A stretch of DNA of 64,000 nt from an uncultured Pelagibacteraceae bacterium. GTDB taxonomy: Bacteria > Pseudomonadota > Alphaproteobacteria > Pelagibacterales > Pelagibacteraceae. Position 1 is the stretch's first letter. Each line of letters starts with the position of its first letter. This document shows, one piece after another, positions 54,801 through 63,888 of this stretch. The DNA lies in contig CABYOT010000002.1 of the NCBI GenBank assembly GCA_902520695.1, positions 143,544-207,543 on the forward strand, read 5' to 3'. A program made the translations under genes and the position numbers. Below the pieces are notes generated by a model, which saw only the letters and a program-made list of their open reading frames with translations, ran no database searches and was not told the DNA's origin.

Positions 54801-55787
54801 ATGACAAGTCAAAATATACCAAATAAAATTTTAAAATGGTACGACAATAATAAACGTAATCTTCCTTGGCGAAAAAAAATCTCTAAAAGTCAAAAAGAAT
54901 ACTTCACTTTGGTAAGTGAATTTATGTTACAACAAACTCAAGTCAAGACAGTAATCCCATATTTTGAAAATTTTATTTCTAAAATTCCAGATTTAAAAAG
55001 TTTATCAAAAGTAAGAGATACTAAATTAATGAAATGTTGGGAGGGGTTGGGATATTATACAAGAGCAAGAAATCTCAAAAAATCTGCAAAACTAATTATA
55101 AATGAATTTAATGGCCATCTTCCAAATAATGAGGAAAATTTAAAATCTCTTCCCGGGGTTGGAGATTATACATCAAAAGCAATCATGGCAATTGCATTCA
55201 ATAAAAAAATAATTCCTTTAGATGGAAATATTGAAAGAGTTTTAAAAAGAGTATTTTTTTTAAAAAAAGAAAAAGAAATTTCTAAAGAAAATTTACACAA
55301 AAAAAAAACTTTTTTTGGAGAAACAACTAGAGCTAGTGATTATGCTCAAGCTATAATGGAAATAGGTGCATTAATTTGTAAACCATCCAACCCACTTTGT
55401 TATCAATGTCCTATTTCACAAAATTGTAAATCTTTTAAAAAAAATGACTTTACAATTATTAAAATAAATAAATTTAATAAACAAAAGTTTTTTGAAGCAA
55501 ATATTTTTCAAAATAAGCAAAATAATTATTATCTTTTAAAAAACAGAAAATTTAATTTTTTAAAAGATATGCCTATATTCCCTATGAATGAAATACCTAA
55601 GATAAAATTTAAAAACCATGTAGGAAAAAGGATTAATATAAAAATGTCAAATATGGATATGAGAATTGCGATTATTATGAAAAATAATTTACCAGAGATG
55701 AAGGATGGATTTTTTGTAAATGTTAAAGATTTAAGTAATTGGACTTTACCTTCGTTTACAAAGAAAATACTTAACAGTATCAAATAA
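54801..55787 (+). CDS. mutY: Adenine DNA glycosylase MutY
   Basis: 328 residues from the ATG at 54801; a TTG at 54756 would extend into dciA. ILKWYDNNKRNLPWR is the classic MutY start; the helix-hairpin-helix LPGVGDYTSKAI, catalytic Asp in VPLDGNIERV-like IIPLDGNIERV, and the iron-sulfur Cys set C-x6-C-x2-C-x5-C (CKPSNPLCYQCPISQNC) are intact. It removes A opposite 8-oxoG. 4 nt before the next gene. Confidence 0.95.
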   Translation: MTSQNIPNKILKWYDNNKRNLPWRKKISKSQKEYFTLVSEFMLQQTQVKTVIPYFENFISKIPDLKSLSKVRDTKLMKCWEGLGYYTRARNLKKSAKLIINEFNGHLPNNEENLKSLPGVGDYTSKAIMAIAFNKKIIPLDGNIERVLKRVFFLKKEKEISKENLHKKKTFFGETTRASDYAQAIMEIGALICKPSNPLCYQCPISQNCKSFKKNDFTIIKINKFNKQKFFEANIFQNKQNNYYLLKNRKFNFLKDMPIFPMNEIPKIKFKNHVGKRINIKMSNMDMRIAIIMKNNLPEMKDGFFVNVKDLSNWTLPSFTKKILNSIK

Positions 55788-55791
55788 ATTA

Positions 55792-56922
55792 ATGAAAAAA
55801 ATTGCAATTATTGGTGGAGGAATATCAGGCTTATATTTTGCAAATCTTTTAAATAATCAAAAAGATTTTGAATATAAAATATTTGAAAAAAAAGATAATT
55901 ATAATTTCCTTGAAGGTTATGGAATTCAATTATCAGTAAATAGTATAAAATTATTAAATAGTATAGGATTTAAAAATCTACCTGCATCTGAAGTTAGCTT
56001 TCCGTCAAAAGTGAATTTCATACAAGCAAATAATTACAAAAAAATTTGTGATATAGACCTTACACAATTTAATGATCTATTAAATCGATACACTACTTTA
56101 AAAAGATCAACATTATTAAAATTCTTATTTCAAAACATCCCACAAGAAAAAATAAAATTTAATTCGAACATAACAAAAGTAGATAATTCTAATGGCATCA
56201 GAATTTCTTTTGGAGATAATAAAAATGAAGAATTCGATTATTTAATTATTTCGGACGGTATTTTTTCACAAACAAAGTCATTAATATTTAATGACAGTAT
56301 ATATCCAAAATATAATCTTAATGTTGCATTGCGAGGTAAATTAAAAGGAGATTATGGTAGTGATATTTCAATTTATATGGGATCAAATAGTCACTATGTG
56401 GTCTACCCTGTAAATCAAAATAACGAGCATAATTTTGTAGCAATTATAAAAAAAAAATTATCCTCAGATCAATTAAAAAATTATGATTTATTTAAATCTG
56501 CGGAATTTTTGAATTCTTTAGTATCTAGATTGCAAAAAATATCCCAAATGAGCTTCGAAAATTTAAGTGAATTGAAATCATTTCCTGTTTACGTCAGCAG
56601 CGACTTTCCAGGTTATAATAAAAAAAATATATTTTTATCAGGTGATGCTTTATTTACTTTTCCGCCGTCATTTGCTCAAGGAGCTTCTCAAAGTATCGAA
56701 ACTGCAAATGATATATTAAAAAGTATTTTAAATGGTACAAATGAATTTTATCAAGAAAGGATTCGGACTATTTCTTCTATAAATAATAAATCTAAGTTAA
56801 ACCATTTTTCATTTCACTTATCAAATCCCATCAATATATTTATTAGAAATAAAATTTTGAAATATCTCTCAAAAAATAAAAAATTTCTTGAAAATTATTT
56901 GGGTAAAATTTATAGGGCTTAA
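55792..56922 (+). CDS. FAD-dependent monooxygenase (UbiH/salicylate hydroxylase-like)
   Basis: 376 residues. N-terminal FAD site KKIAIIGGGISGLYFANLL; mid-domain DG motif YLIISDGIFSQTKS; second FAD motif FLSGDALFTFPPSFAQGASQ (GD-A-x-x-x-x-P-x-x-x-QG). Aromatic hydroxylases of this group act on phenols, quinone precursors and others; the substrate is unknown. Stops overlap the convergent ccrM by 4 nt. Confidence 0.87.
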   Translation: MKKIAIIGGGISGLYFANLLNNQKDFEYKIFEKKDNYNFLEGYGIQLSVNSIKLLNSIGFKNLPASEVSFPSKVNFIQANNYKKICDIDLTQFNDLLNRYTTLKRSTLLKFLFQNIPQEKIKFNSNITKVDNSNGIRISFGDNKNEEFDYLIISDGIFSQTKSLIFNDSIYPKYNLNVALRGKLKGDYGSDISIYMGSNSHYVVYPVNQNNEHNFVAIIKKKLSSDQLKNYDLFKSAEFLNSLVSRLQKISQMSFENLSELKSFPVYVSSDFPGYNKKNIFLSGDALFTFPPSFAQGASQSIETANDILKSILNGTNEFYQERIRTISSINNKSKLNHFSFHLSNPINIFIRNKILKYLSKNKKFLENYLGKIYRA

Positions 56923-57992
56923 TTTGTAGGCCTTAATCTTTGTCTCAAATAATCAATTGGTTTTAAAGAATTTCCAGATTTATAATGCCAAAAAGTCCAT
57001 CCGTTACAACTTTCTGCACCAATTATTTTTGCTGCAACTTTATGGATTGAACCTTCCGATTGTTGATATTTTATACTTCCATCCACCATAATTTTAGCAT
57101 TTACTTTTTTCTTTTGATCATAAATTTCTGTTCCAGGTTTTATCAAGCCCATTTCAACTAATGATCCAAAAGGAATTCTTGGTTTAGATCTATTATTTTG
57201 AAGTGTATCCAGATATTCATCTTTTATGACATCTGTATTTTCTAATCTTTTTTTTGAAGCATCAAAATAATTTTTTTCCTTTTCAATTCCAAAATACTTT
57301 CTACCTAATTTTTTAGAAACAACAGCCGTAGTACCTGATCCTAAAAATGGATCTAAAATAAAATCATTTTTATTTGATGAGGCTAATATTATTCTATGGA
57401 GTAACGCCTCTGGTTTTTGAGTAGAATGTACTTTTTTTCCATTGTTTTTTAATCTTTCTTTGCCATTACAGATTGGAAGGTTCCATGTAGATCTCATTTG
57501 GAGGTCATCATTCAAGCATTTTAATGATTGATAATTGAAAGTGTATTTCGACCCCTCACTTTTTGATGCCCAAATAAGTGTTTCATGTGCGTTAGTAAAC
57601 CTTGTTCCTCTAAAATTTGGCATTGGATTATTTTTATTCCAAATTACATCGTTTAGTATCCAAAAACCTAAATCTTGGATTGTAGCACCCACTCTAAAAA
57701 TATTGTGATAACTGCCTATTACCCAAATCGATCCATTCTTTTTTAAAATTCTCTTACATTCTTTTAACCAATCAAAAGTAAATTCATCATAACTTTTAAA
57801 ACTTTCAAATTGATCCCATTTATCGTCTACAGCATCTACCTTAGATGTATCTGGTCTACTTAATTCTTTTTTTAATTGAAGGTTGTACGGGGGATCAGCA
57901 AAAATAAGATCAAAAGTTTCATCAGGAATTTTTTTTAATTCCTTTAAACTATTTCCATTAATAATTTTGTTTTTTAAAGTTTGATTAGCCAT
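56919..57992 (-). CDS. ccrM: Cell-cycle-type adenine-N6 DNA methyltransferase CcrM (GANTC)
   Basis: 357 residues. Catalytic DPPY in LIFADPPYNLQL near residue 35, SAM site LDPFLGSGTTAVVSKKLG near 225, and a C-terminal RAMA-type domain (about 265-355, with MGLIKPGTEIYDQKKKVNA) place it in the beta-class CcrM family that modifies GANTC in alphaproteobacteria. Four GANTC sites lie just upstream (58010-58086). rnhB is 75 bp away in the same direction. Confidence 0.94.
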   Translation of the reverse strand: MANQTLKNKIINGNSLKELKKIPDETFDLIFADPPYNLQLKKELSRPDTSKVDAVDDKWDQFESFKSYDEFTFDWLKECKRILKKNGSIWVIGSYHNIFRVGATIQDLGFWILNDVIWNKNNPMPNFRGTRFTNAHETLIWASKSEGSKYTFNYQSLKCLNDDLQMRSTWNLPICNGKERLKNNGKKVHSTQKPEALLHRIILASSNKNDFILDPFLGSGTTAVVSKKLGRKYFGIEKEKNYFDASKKRLENTDVIKDEYLDTLQNNRSKPRIPFGSLVEMGLIKPGTEIYDQKKKVNAKIMVDGSIKYQQSEGSIHKVAAKIIGAESCNGWTFWHYKSGNSLKPIDYLRQRLRPTN

Positions 57993-58009
57993 TTTTTAAT
58001 TATTGATTA

Positions 58010-58086
58010 GACTCCAGAGTAGAGTCTCCGTCAACCTGAGATTGAATTATTTTGAGTCTACTTGTTACTATTTTTTTTTGTGACTC
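58010..58086. promoter_or_regulatory. Cluster of four GANTC methylation sites upstream of ccrM
   Basis: GACTC 58010-58014, GAGTC 58022-58026, GAGTC 58054-58058 and GACTC 58082-58086. The first two form an inverted repeat AGACTC-N7-GAGTCT (58009-58027). At this base composition GANTC is expected about once per 360 bp. In Caulobacter the ccrM promoter is controlled by methylation of such sites, so self-regulation is likely. Confidence 0.65.
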
Positions 58087-58646
58087 AATATGTTGTGTAT
58101 AGGATTAAATGTTTTTCGATGAAACCTAGTTACTCCATATTTTATAATAGCATTAATGTGATCTCTAGTCCCATAACCCGCATTTAAATCCCATTTATAT
58201 TTTTTAAAACTTTCTGACATTTTGATCATTAGTTTATCTCTTGAAACTTTTGCAATTATTGATGCTGCTGAAATTTGTTTAATTTTTTGGTCTCCTTTAA
58301 TTATAGTTTTAACAAGATAATTTCTTAATTCTGGTGATTTATTTCCATCAATAAGTACTAAATTCGGTTTAACTTTTAGTTTTTTTATAGCTCTCTTCAT
58401 TGCTAATAAACTAGCATTTAAAATATTTAGTTTCTCTATTTCCTTAACTGAGGCAGATCCTATAGCCCAAATAGAATTTTTTTTTATATATTTTGCTAAT
58501 TTTTCTCTATCAATCTTATTTAACTTTTTTGAATCTTTGATCTCTTTCTTGTTAATATTTTTTTTTAGAATAACAGCTGCAGCATATACTGGACCAGTTA
58601 AACTTCCTCTACCAACTTCATCAACTCCAGCTATAATTTTTCTCAT
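58068..58646 (-). CDS. rnhB: Ribonuclease HII
   Basis: 192 residues. AGVDEVGRGSLTGPVYAAAVIL with the DEVGRG active site, DGNK segment and KVSRDKLM are the RNase HII signatures. Excises ribonucleotides from DNA. The ATG overlaps the stop of the 44-aa membrane microprotein (TAATG), implying coupled translation. ccrM follows after 75 bp. Confidence 0.96.
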   Translation of the reverse strand: MRKIIAGVDEVGRGSLTGPVYAAAVILKKNINKKEIKDSKKLNKIDREKLAKYIKKNSIWAIGSASVKEIEKLNILNASLLAMKRAIKKLKVKPNLVLIDGNKSPELRNYLVKTIIKGDQKIKQISAASIIAKVSRDKLMIKMSESFKKYKWDLNAGYGTRDHINAIIKYGVTRFHRKTFNPIHNILSHKKK

Positions 58647-58780
58647 TAAGTAATAAAAAAATGATATAAAAGTACTCCAATTATCAAACCTTTAATAAAA
58701 GTAATCCATAATAATCCATAATTTGAAAGATTAAGTTTTTCTCTCCACCAATTTATATATTTTTTATGTATTTCTATCAT
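58646..58780 (-). CDS. 44-aa membrane microprotein translationally coupled to rnhB
   Basis: An ATG at 58780 on the minus strand opens 44 codons ending TAA (58648-58646), overlapping the rnhB ATG by one base. The protein has a short amphipathic N-terminus with a WW-R-E-K motif (IHKKYINWWREKLNLSNY) then one helix, GLLWITFIKGLIIGVLLYHF. Trp, Gly and the coherent helix argue for real coding. It lies 7 bp downstream of the uracil-DNA glycosylase stop. Family unknown to me with certainty. Confidence 0.7.
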   Translation of the reverse strand: MIEIHKKYINWWREKLNLSNYGLLWITFIKGLIIGVLLYHFFIT

Positions 58781-58787
58781 CGTAAAG

Positions 58788-59492
58788 TTAGACTGATATT
58801 CTTAATTCATCAATTTTCTTCCTGATTTGTTTTAAATCAACCCAAGAATATTTTTTTTGTTCAGCTTGCCTTAATAAATATGCTGGGTGAAATGTGATCA
58901 TTGTCAAGTATGTTTTATTATGAATGATTAAATCTTTCCAAACACCTCTTTCTTTTGAAATTTTTATCTTAGATCCAAAAAGTGATTCCATGGCTGTACT
59001 ACCCATCAGAATTAAAATTTTAGGATCAATAATTGAAATATGTTTTCGAAGAAAATTCGAATATCTATTAATTTCTGAAGGTTCAGGCTTTCTGTTATTT
59101 GGTGGTCGATAGTTAACTACATTTGTAATATAAATATTATCTCTTTTTATTTGAATAGCCTCTAACATTTTATTCAATAATACCCCAGCGTCTCCCACAA
59201 ATGGCTTCCCTTGCTCGTCTTCTTTTTGGCCTGGACCTTCACCGATTACCATAATTTTACTTTCAATGTTCCCATCAGCAAATACTAGTTGCGTAGCATT
59301 ATTCTTCAGTTCACAATTATCTATATTTTCGATTTCATTCTTTAATTCTAAAAGAAGTTTTTTTTTATCTTCTAGCTGTGGTTTAGTTTTAAGTCTGTTA
59401 ATTGGCTTATCGTTAAATATATATTCAATTTCATTTGAGTTAAGATTTTCAAGGTTTAATATGTCATTTTGATTTTTGAGATTTAAAGTCAT
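58788..59492 (-). CDS. Uracil-DNA glycosylase, family 4-like
   Basis: 234 residues from the ATG at 59492; the longer frame to 59585 would overlap the divergent TPR gene and adds unrelated residues. Motif 1 GEGPGQKEDEQGKPFVG, the NVVNYRPPNNRKPEPSEI segment and TFHPAYLLRQ are intact. Family 4 members normally have four iron-sulfur Cys, but only one Cys (in DNCELKNNA) is present. Removes uracil from DNA. Confidence 0.87.
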   Translation of the reverse strand: MTLNLKNQNDILNLENLNSNEIEYIFNDKPINRLKTKPQLEDKKKLLLELKNEIENIDNCELKNNATQLVFADGNIESKIMVIGEGPGQKEDEQGKPFVGDAGVLLNKMLEAIQIKRDNIYITNVVNYRPPNNRKPEPSEINRYSNFLRKHISIIDPKILILMGSTAMESLFGSKIKISKERGVWKDLIIHNKTYLTMITFHPAYLLRQAEQKKYSWVDLKQIRKKIDELRISV

Positions 59493-59502
59493 AAGTTTAA
59501 AT

Positions 59503-61176
59503 ATGAAAATTTTATTACTAATTTTATCATTTTTAGCACTGCAGACCAATACATATTCAAGTGCTTCTGAAGATAATAAATTCAATCAAAAGTATCTCTC
59601 TAATTATTTTTCTGCTTTAGTTTCATCAGGTAATCAAAAAAATGAGGCAGCACTTGATTATTTTAATTCATCTAAATTTCTTATCCAAAAACATGATAAT
59701 TTTTTAAAAAAGTATGTATTTTCACTAGTTTTAAATGGACAAGTTAAAAAAGGAATAGACCAAATAAAAATTTCAAAAAATGATATTAATTCAAATACCT
59801 TTGAGCTTAATCTTCTCCTTTTAGTTGATAGCTTTAAGAAAAAAGATTTTAAACAAGCCAATAAAAGAATCAAAGAATTTCAAATGGACAACGATGATGG
59901 AACTTACGAATACGTAATTTTCAAAATTTTAAAAGATTTTAATTACCTGTTTATTAAAAAAGAGGCTATTGAAGATAATAAATATGGATCATTAAGTTTA
60001 ATTTCAACTGCTTTTCAGAATTGTTATTTAAACTCACAAAAAACAAATTCATATTTTGAAAGATTATTAAATAGCTCTGATGGAGATTATTCGAGATATA
60101 TGTATTTTTATTTTGCAAATCTGATTGAGAATAGAGAACTTAAAAAAGTAAATGAAGTATCTAAAAGAATTGAACCTTTAGGGGATAGTATATTATTACA
60201 TCAAATCAAAGATTGGATCGATAATGAAGATTATAAAAAATTTAAAACTCATTTCTCTTGTAAAGACGAAAATGATATTTTAGCTGAGATTTTTTATTTG
60301 GTATCTAATTTATTTTCTACTCAAAATATTTTTGATCAGTCAAATTTTTATTTAAGAATATCAGAATACCTAAATCCTAAATTTTATTTCAATCGGACTT
60401 TGCTGGCTGAAAATTATTACTTAAATAAGAATAATTACCAAGCTAATAAAGTTTTAGAGGATTTCAAAAAAAAAGATAAATTATATTTTTGGTATAAAAC
60501 AAAAAAGATTGGGAGAATTCTATCTGAAGATAATTCAGAGGAAGAAGCAGCAATTTATATTAAAAAGCATTTCAATTCTATAAAGTCTCCAACTTTAAAA
60601 ATCCTTTATGACTATGCAAATATCAATAAAGGTTTTGAAAATTATGAAATTGCTATCGAATATTACACAGAATTAATGAAAAAAGTTGAAAAGAATTCTT
60701 ATGCTCTCTCAAGGATTCTATACAGAAGAGGTAGTAGCTATGAAAGGATGGGGAATTATGAAAAAGCAGACAAAGATATGTTGGAGAGTTTAAAAATATA
60801 TCCAAATGAGCCATATACTATGAATTATCTTGCTTATAGTTGGCTAGAAAGAAACCACAAAATAGATGAAGCAATAGAAATGATACAGTCAGCCTATAAA
60901 CAAAAAAAGGACGATCCATATATAACAGACTCTGTTGGTTGGGGATTTTATTTGATTGGTGATTATATCAATGCTGAAAAATATTTAAAAAGAGCCTTGC
61001 AGCTTATGCCAGACGATCCAATTGTTAACGATCATTATGGGGATGTTCTTTGGAGACTAAATAAAAAAATACAAGCAAACTATTATTGGCGAGCTGTTTT
61101 AGAGTTTGAGGAAACAGAAGATATAATGAAATTAAAAATAAAATCTAAATTATTAGAGGGTTTAGAAAAATCATAA
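59503..61176 (+). CDS. Exported tetratricopeptide (TPR) repeat protein
   Basis: 557 residues from the ATG at 59503, ahead of a signal peptide (KILLLILSFLALQTNTYSS). A long helical repeat region ends in clear TPRs: ILYRRGSSYERMGNYEKADK, ESLKIYPNEPYTMNYLAYSW, SVGWGFYLIGDYINAEKYLK and the final DHYGDVLWRLNKKIQAN. Homologues in alphaproteobacteria are periplasmic or outer-membrane-associated proteins of unclear job. 3 nt before ispE. Confidence 0.88.
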   Translation: MKILLLILSFLALQTNTYSSASEDNKFNQKYLSNYFSALVSSGNQKNEAALDYFNSSKFLIQKHDNFLKKYVFSLVLNGQVKKGIDQIKISKNDINSNTFELNLLLLVDSFKKKDFKQANKRIKEFQMDNDDGTYEYVIFKILKDFNYLFIKKEAIEDNKYGSLSLISTAFQNCYLNSQKTNSYFERLLNSSDGDYSRYMYFYFANLIENRELKKVNEVSKRIEPLGDSILLHQIKDWIDNEDYKKFKTHFSCKDENDILAEIFYLVSNLFSTQNIFDQSNFYLRISEYLNPKFYFNRTLLAENYYLNKNNYQANKVLEDFKKKDKLYFWYKTKKIGRILSEDNSEEEAAIYIKKHFNSIKSPTLKILYDYANINKGFENYEIAIEYYTELMKKVEKNSYALSRILYRRGSSYERMGNYEKADKDMLESLKIYPNEPYTMNYLAYSWLERNHKIDEAIEMIQSAYKQKKDDPYITDSVGWGFYLIGDYINAEKYLKRALQLMPDDPIVNDHYGDVLWRLNKKIQANYYWRAVLEFEETEDIMKLKIKSKLLEGLEKS

Positions 61177-61179
61177 TTA

Positions 61180-62028
61180 ATGAGATTTGAAAAGATTAAA
61201 TCACATGCAAAAGTTAATTTATCACTTAACGTGCTAGGAAAACGAAAGTCAAAACTTCATAATTTAGAAACTCTAGTTGCTTTTGTTGATTTACATGATC
61301 AAATTTTTATAAAAAGAATAAATAATAAAAATCATGTAGTAAAATTTTCAGGACATTTTTCCAATAAAGTACCAAAAGTAAATACTGTTAGTAATTTGTT
61401 AAATATCCTAGATAAAAAAAAAAAATTAAAAAATCATAAATATTCAATTTTAATAAAAAAAAATATTCCTCAAAAAGCCGGACTTGGTGGGGGCTCTATG
61501 AATGCGGCCTCTTTAATAAATTATTTTGAAAAAAAAAACAAAATCAATTTAACGTTAAAGGAGAGATATAATTTATGTTCAAAAATAGGGTCAGATGTAA
61601 TCTTGGGTATTGATCAAAAAAATTTAATTATTTCTTACAAAAAAAAAACTACAAAAATTAAAAAAAATTTAAAAATGTTCGTTTTAATGATTAAACCTAA
61701 TTTTGGCTGTTCTACAAAAGTTATCTTTAACCGAGTTAGACATTACTCGAAACCACAATTATCAAAAATAAACTCAAATAATATTGACTTTAATTTAATG
61801 TCAAAGTTAAAAAATGATTTAGAAATCATATCTACAAAAAAATATCCTAGACTTCAGAAACTTAGAGATTATTTTTTAAAGATTGATAAAAATTCATATG
61901 TAAGAATGTCAGGATCTGGCTCAACAATCGTTGGGTATTTTAAGTCCAAAAAAGCCGCACTAAATGCAAAGAAATTATTAAGAAAAAATTATAAAAACTA
62001 TTGGTGTAATTTATCAAAAACTATATAA
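61180..62028 (+). CDS. ispE: 4-diphosphocytidyl-2-C-methyl-D-erythritol kinase
   Basis: 282 residues. GHMP kinase: N-terminal KSHAKVNLSLNVLGKR, ATP loop IPQKAGLGGGSMNAASL, and C-terminal VRMSGSGSTIVGYF. Phosphorylates CDP-ME in the MEP isoprenoid pathway. Lys-rich even for this window. The tRNA-Gln gene starts 32 bp later. Confidence 0.95.
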   Translation: MRFEKIKSHAKVNLSLNVLGKRKSKLHNLETLVAFVDLHDQIFIKRINNKNHVVKFSGHFSNKVPKVNTVSNLLNILDKKKKLKNHKYSILIKKNIPQKAGLGGGSMNAASLINYFEKKNKINLTLKERYNLCSKIGSDVILGIDQKNLIISYKKKTTKIKKNLKMFVLMIKPNFGCSTKVIFNRVRHYSKPQLSKINSNNIDFNLMSKLKNDLEIISTKKYPRLQKLRDYFLKIDKNSYVRMSGSGSTIVGYFKSKKAALNAKKLLRKNYKNYWCNLSKTI

Positions 62029-62060
62029 AGCTTTTTTTTTGTGATATATGAAATTAATTT

Positions 62061-62134
62061 TGGGGTGTAGCCAAGTGGTAAGGCAGCGGTTTTTGGTACC
62101 GCCATCCTAGGTTCGAATCCTAGCACCCCAGCCA
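62061..62134 (+). tRNA. tRNA-Gln (UUG anticodon), CCA encoded
   Basis: A 74-nt tRNA: 7-bp acceptor stem TGGGGTG/CACCCCA, D-arm starting TAGCCAAGTGG, anticodon stem GCGGT/ACCGC with loop TTTTGGT giving anticodon TTG (62093-62095), T-arm GGTTCGAATCC. The 3' end GCCA is present in the DNA, so CCA is templated. It sits directly before the tRNA CCA-transferase gene (3 nt gap). Confidence 0.97.
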
Positions 62135-62137
62135 ATT

Positions 62138-63412
62138 ATGTACAATTTTTTTAGAAAAATCTTTAAAACAAACAAAAAACTTACTCCCAAAGATAGCTCT
62201 TTTTTAAACATTTATAAAAATACTGAAATTTCAAAACTTTTTGAAGCGATATCAAATTTTAATGACAAAAGTGAAATTAGATATGTAGGAGGTTGTGTAA
62301 GAAAAATATTAAATCAAGAGCATGTGGATGATATTGATTTAGCCGTAAATTTAAATCCAAACCAAGTTAAAGAATGTTTGCAATTTAACAGCATCAAGTT
62401 CTTTGAAACAGGCATAAAACATGGAACTATTACCGCAAATATAGGGAAAAAAAATTTTGAGATTACATCATTAAGAGAAGATATAGACACCGACGGAAGA
62501 CACGCCAATGTTACATATACAACAGACTGGTTGAAAGATTCATTAAGAAGAGATTTCACTATTAATTCTATTTATGCGGATAAAGATGGTAATTTGTTTG
62601 ACCCCAATGGAGGCGTCAAACATTTAGAGGAGGGTAGGGTAGTATTTATAGGTAATGCAGATAAAAGAATTCAGGAAGATTATTTAAGAATTTTAAGATA
62701 TATTAGATTCTTTATAAGTTATAGTAATCACACTCATAATTCATCAGTTAAAAAATCAATTAAGCAAAACATTGCTGGTGTTACTAATCTTTCAAAAGAA
62801 AGATTAATTAGTGAATTAAAAAAAATTATTTTATCAAAAAATTTTTTGCAATTACCAAAAGATTCTTTTTCTTTAGAAATTTTAACAACAATTTTTCCCC
62901 AGCTTGTTAATCTTAATAATTTAAAAAAAATAAATGAATACTCAAAAAATATATTTAACAAAAAAACATTTATTTTTTTAATTTCGTACTTAATTATAGA
63001 TGAAACTGATAATGCCAATTATTTCTTATTTAAGTATAATTTATCAAATGAAGATAAAAAAAGAGTGAAGTTTCTTATTGAAAATTATGAATTATTCTCT
63101 GAAAAAGATTTCTCTAATAAGAAAAATCTTCAAAGAATTTTTTATTTTTATAATAAATCATATGTTATTGATTTATTAGATTTAAAAATTTTTAACTCTA
63201 AGACAGCACCAAAAAAACTAATTGAATTAAAAAAATATTTTGAACAGTTTGAGAAACCTATTTTTCCATTAAAAGCTCAGGATTTACTTGAAAAATATAA
63301 TTTAAAAGAAGGCAAAGAATTTGGACAAAAAATTAGGTTACTCGAAGACTTGTGGTTAAATAACAGTTTTAAATTAAGTAATAAAGAAATTGATAACGTA
63401 TTAAATAATTAA
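62138..63412 (+). CDS. CCA tRNA nucleotidyltransferase / poly(A) polymerase family
   Basis: 424 residues. Class II nucleotidyltransferase: [11 protein letters not shown], the catalytic Asp pair in [27 protein letters not shown] and [12 protein letters not shown], with the [14 protein letters not shown] neck. Adds or repairs CCA at tRNA 3' ends. Starts 3 nt after tRNA-Gln, so transcripts likely include both. Stops shared with convergent greA. Confidence 0.93.
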   Translation: MYNFFRKIFKTNKKLTPKDSSFLNIYKNTEISKLFEAISNFNDKSEIRYVGGCVRKILNQEHVDDIDLAVNLNPNQVKECLQFNSIKFFETGIKHGTITANIGKKNFEITSLREDIDTDGRHANVTYTTDWLKDSLRRDFTINSIYADKDGNLFDPNGGVKHLEEGRVVFIGNADKRIQEDYLRILRYIRFFISYSNHTHNSSVKKSIKQNIAGVTNLSKERLISELKKIILSKNFLQLPKDSFSLEILTTIFPQLVNLNNLKKINEYSKNIFNKKTFIFLISYLIIDETDNANYFLFKYNLSNEDKKRVKFLIENYELFSEKDFSNKKNLQRIFYFYNKSYVIDLLDLKIFNSKTAPKKLIELKKYFEQFEKPIFPLKAQDLLEKYNLKEGKEFGQKIRLLEDLWLNNSFKLSNKEIDNVLNN

Positions 63413-63885
63413 ATATATTTAACGTCTTTTATCTCAAAATTTTTTACGCCTGCAGGAGTTTTAATTTCAACTAAATCACCCTTATTTTTACCAATCAGAC
63501 CCATACCAATTGGCGATTTAAAATATATTAGTTTTTCTTTTAAATCTGCCTCATCTTTTCCAACAATTTTATATTTCACACTTTCATCAGTATCTAAATT
63601 TTGCAGCATTATTGTTGAACCAAATATAACTTTTCCATCGTTATCTAATTTAGAAACATCAATTACATTTGCTCTAGCTATAATATCCTCAACTTCTTGA
63701 ACTCGCCCTTCATTATGAGCTTGTTGCTCTTTTGCAGCATGATATTCAGCATTTTCTTTAAGATCTCCATGTGATCTTGCTTCAGCAATGGCTGCAACTA
63801 TCTCAGGTCTTTTCTTCTCTTTTAAGAAAATTAATTCTTCTTTTAATTTTTCCAAACCTCTAACTGTGATTGGTTCTTTTTCCAT
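63409..63885 (-). CDS. greA: Transcription elongation factor GreA
   Basis: 158 residues. N-terminal coiled coil ([40 protein letters not shown] with the tip DLKENAEY) and the C-terminal FKBP-like domain ([13 protein letters not shown]). Rescues backtracked RNA polymerase. Its ATG is 3 bp after the hemF stop, so probably co-transcribed with hemF. Confidence 0.97.
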   Translation of the reverse strand: MEKEPITVRGLEKLKEELIFLKEKKRPEIVAAIAEARSHGDLKENAEYHAAKEQQAHNEGRVQEVEDIIARANVIDVSKLDNDGKVIFGSTIMLQNLDTDESVKYKIVGKDEADLKEKLIYFKSPIGMGLIGKNKGDLVEIKTPAGVKNFEIKDVKYI

Positions 63886-63888
63886 AAT

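Noticed and set aside
58009..58027. Intrinsic terminator of rnhB
   Set aside because: Only a 6-bp stem and no U-tract follows on the minus strand; better explained by paired GANTC sites.
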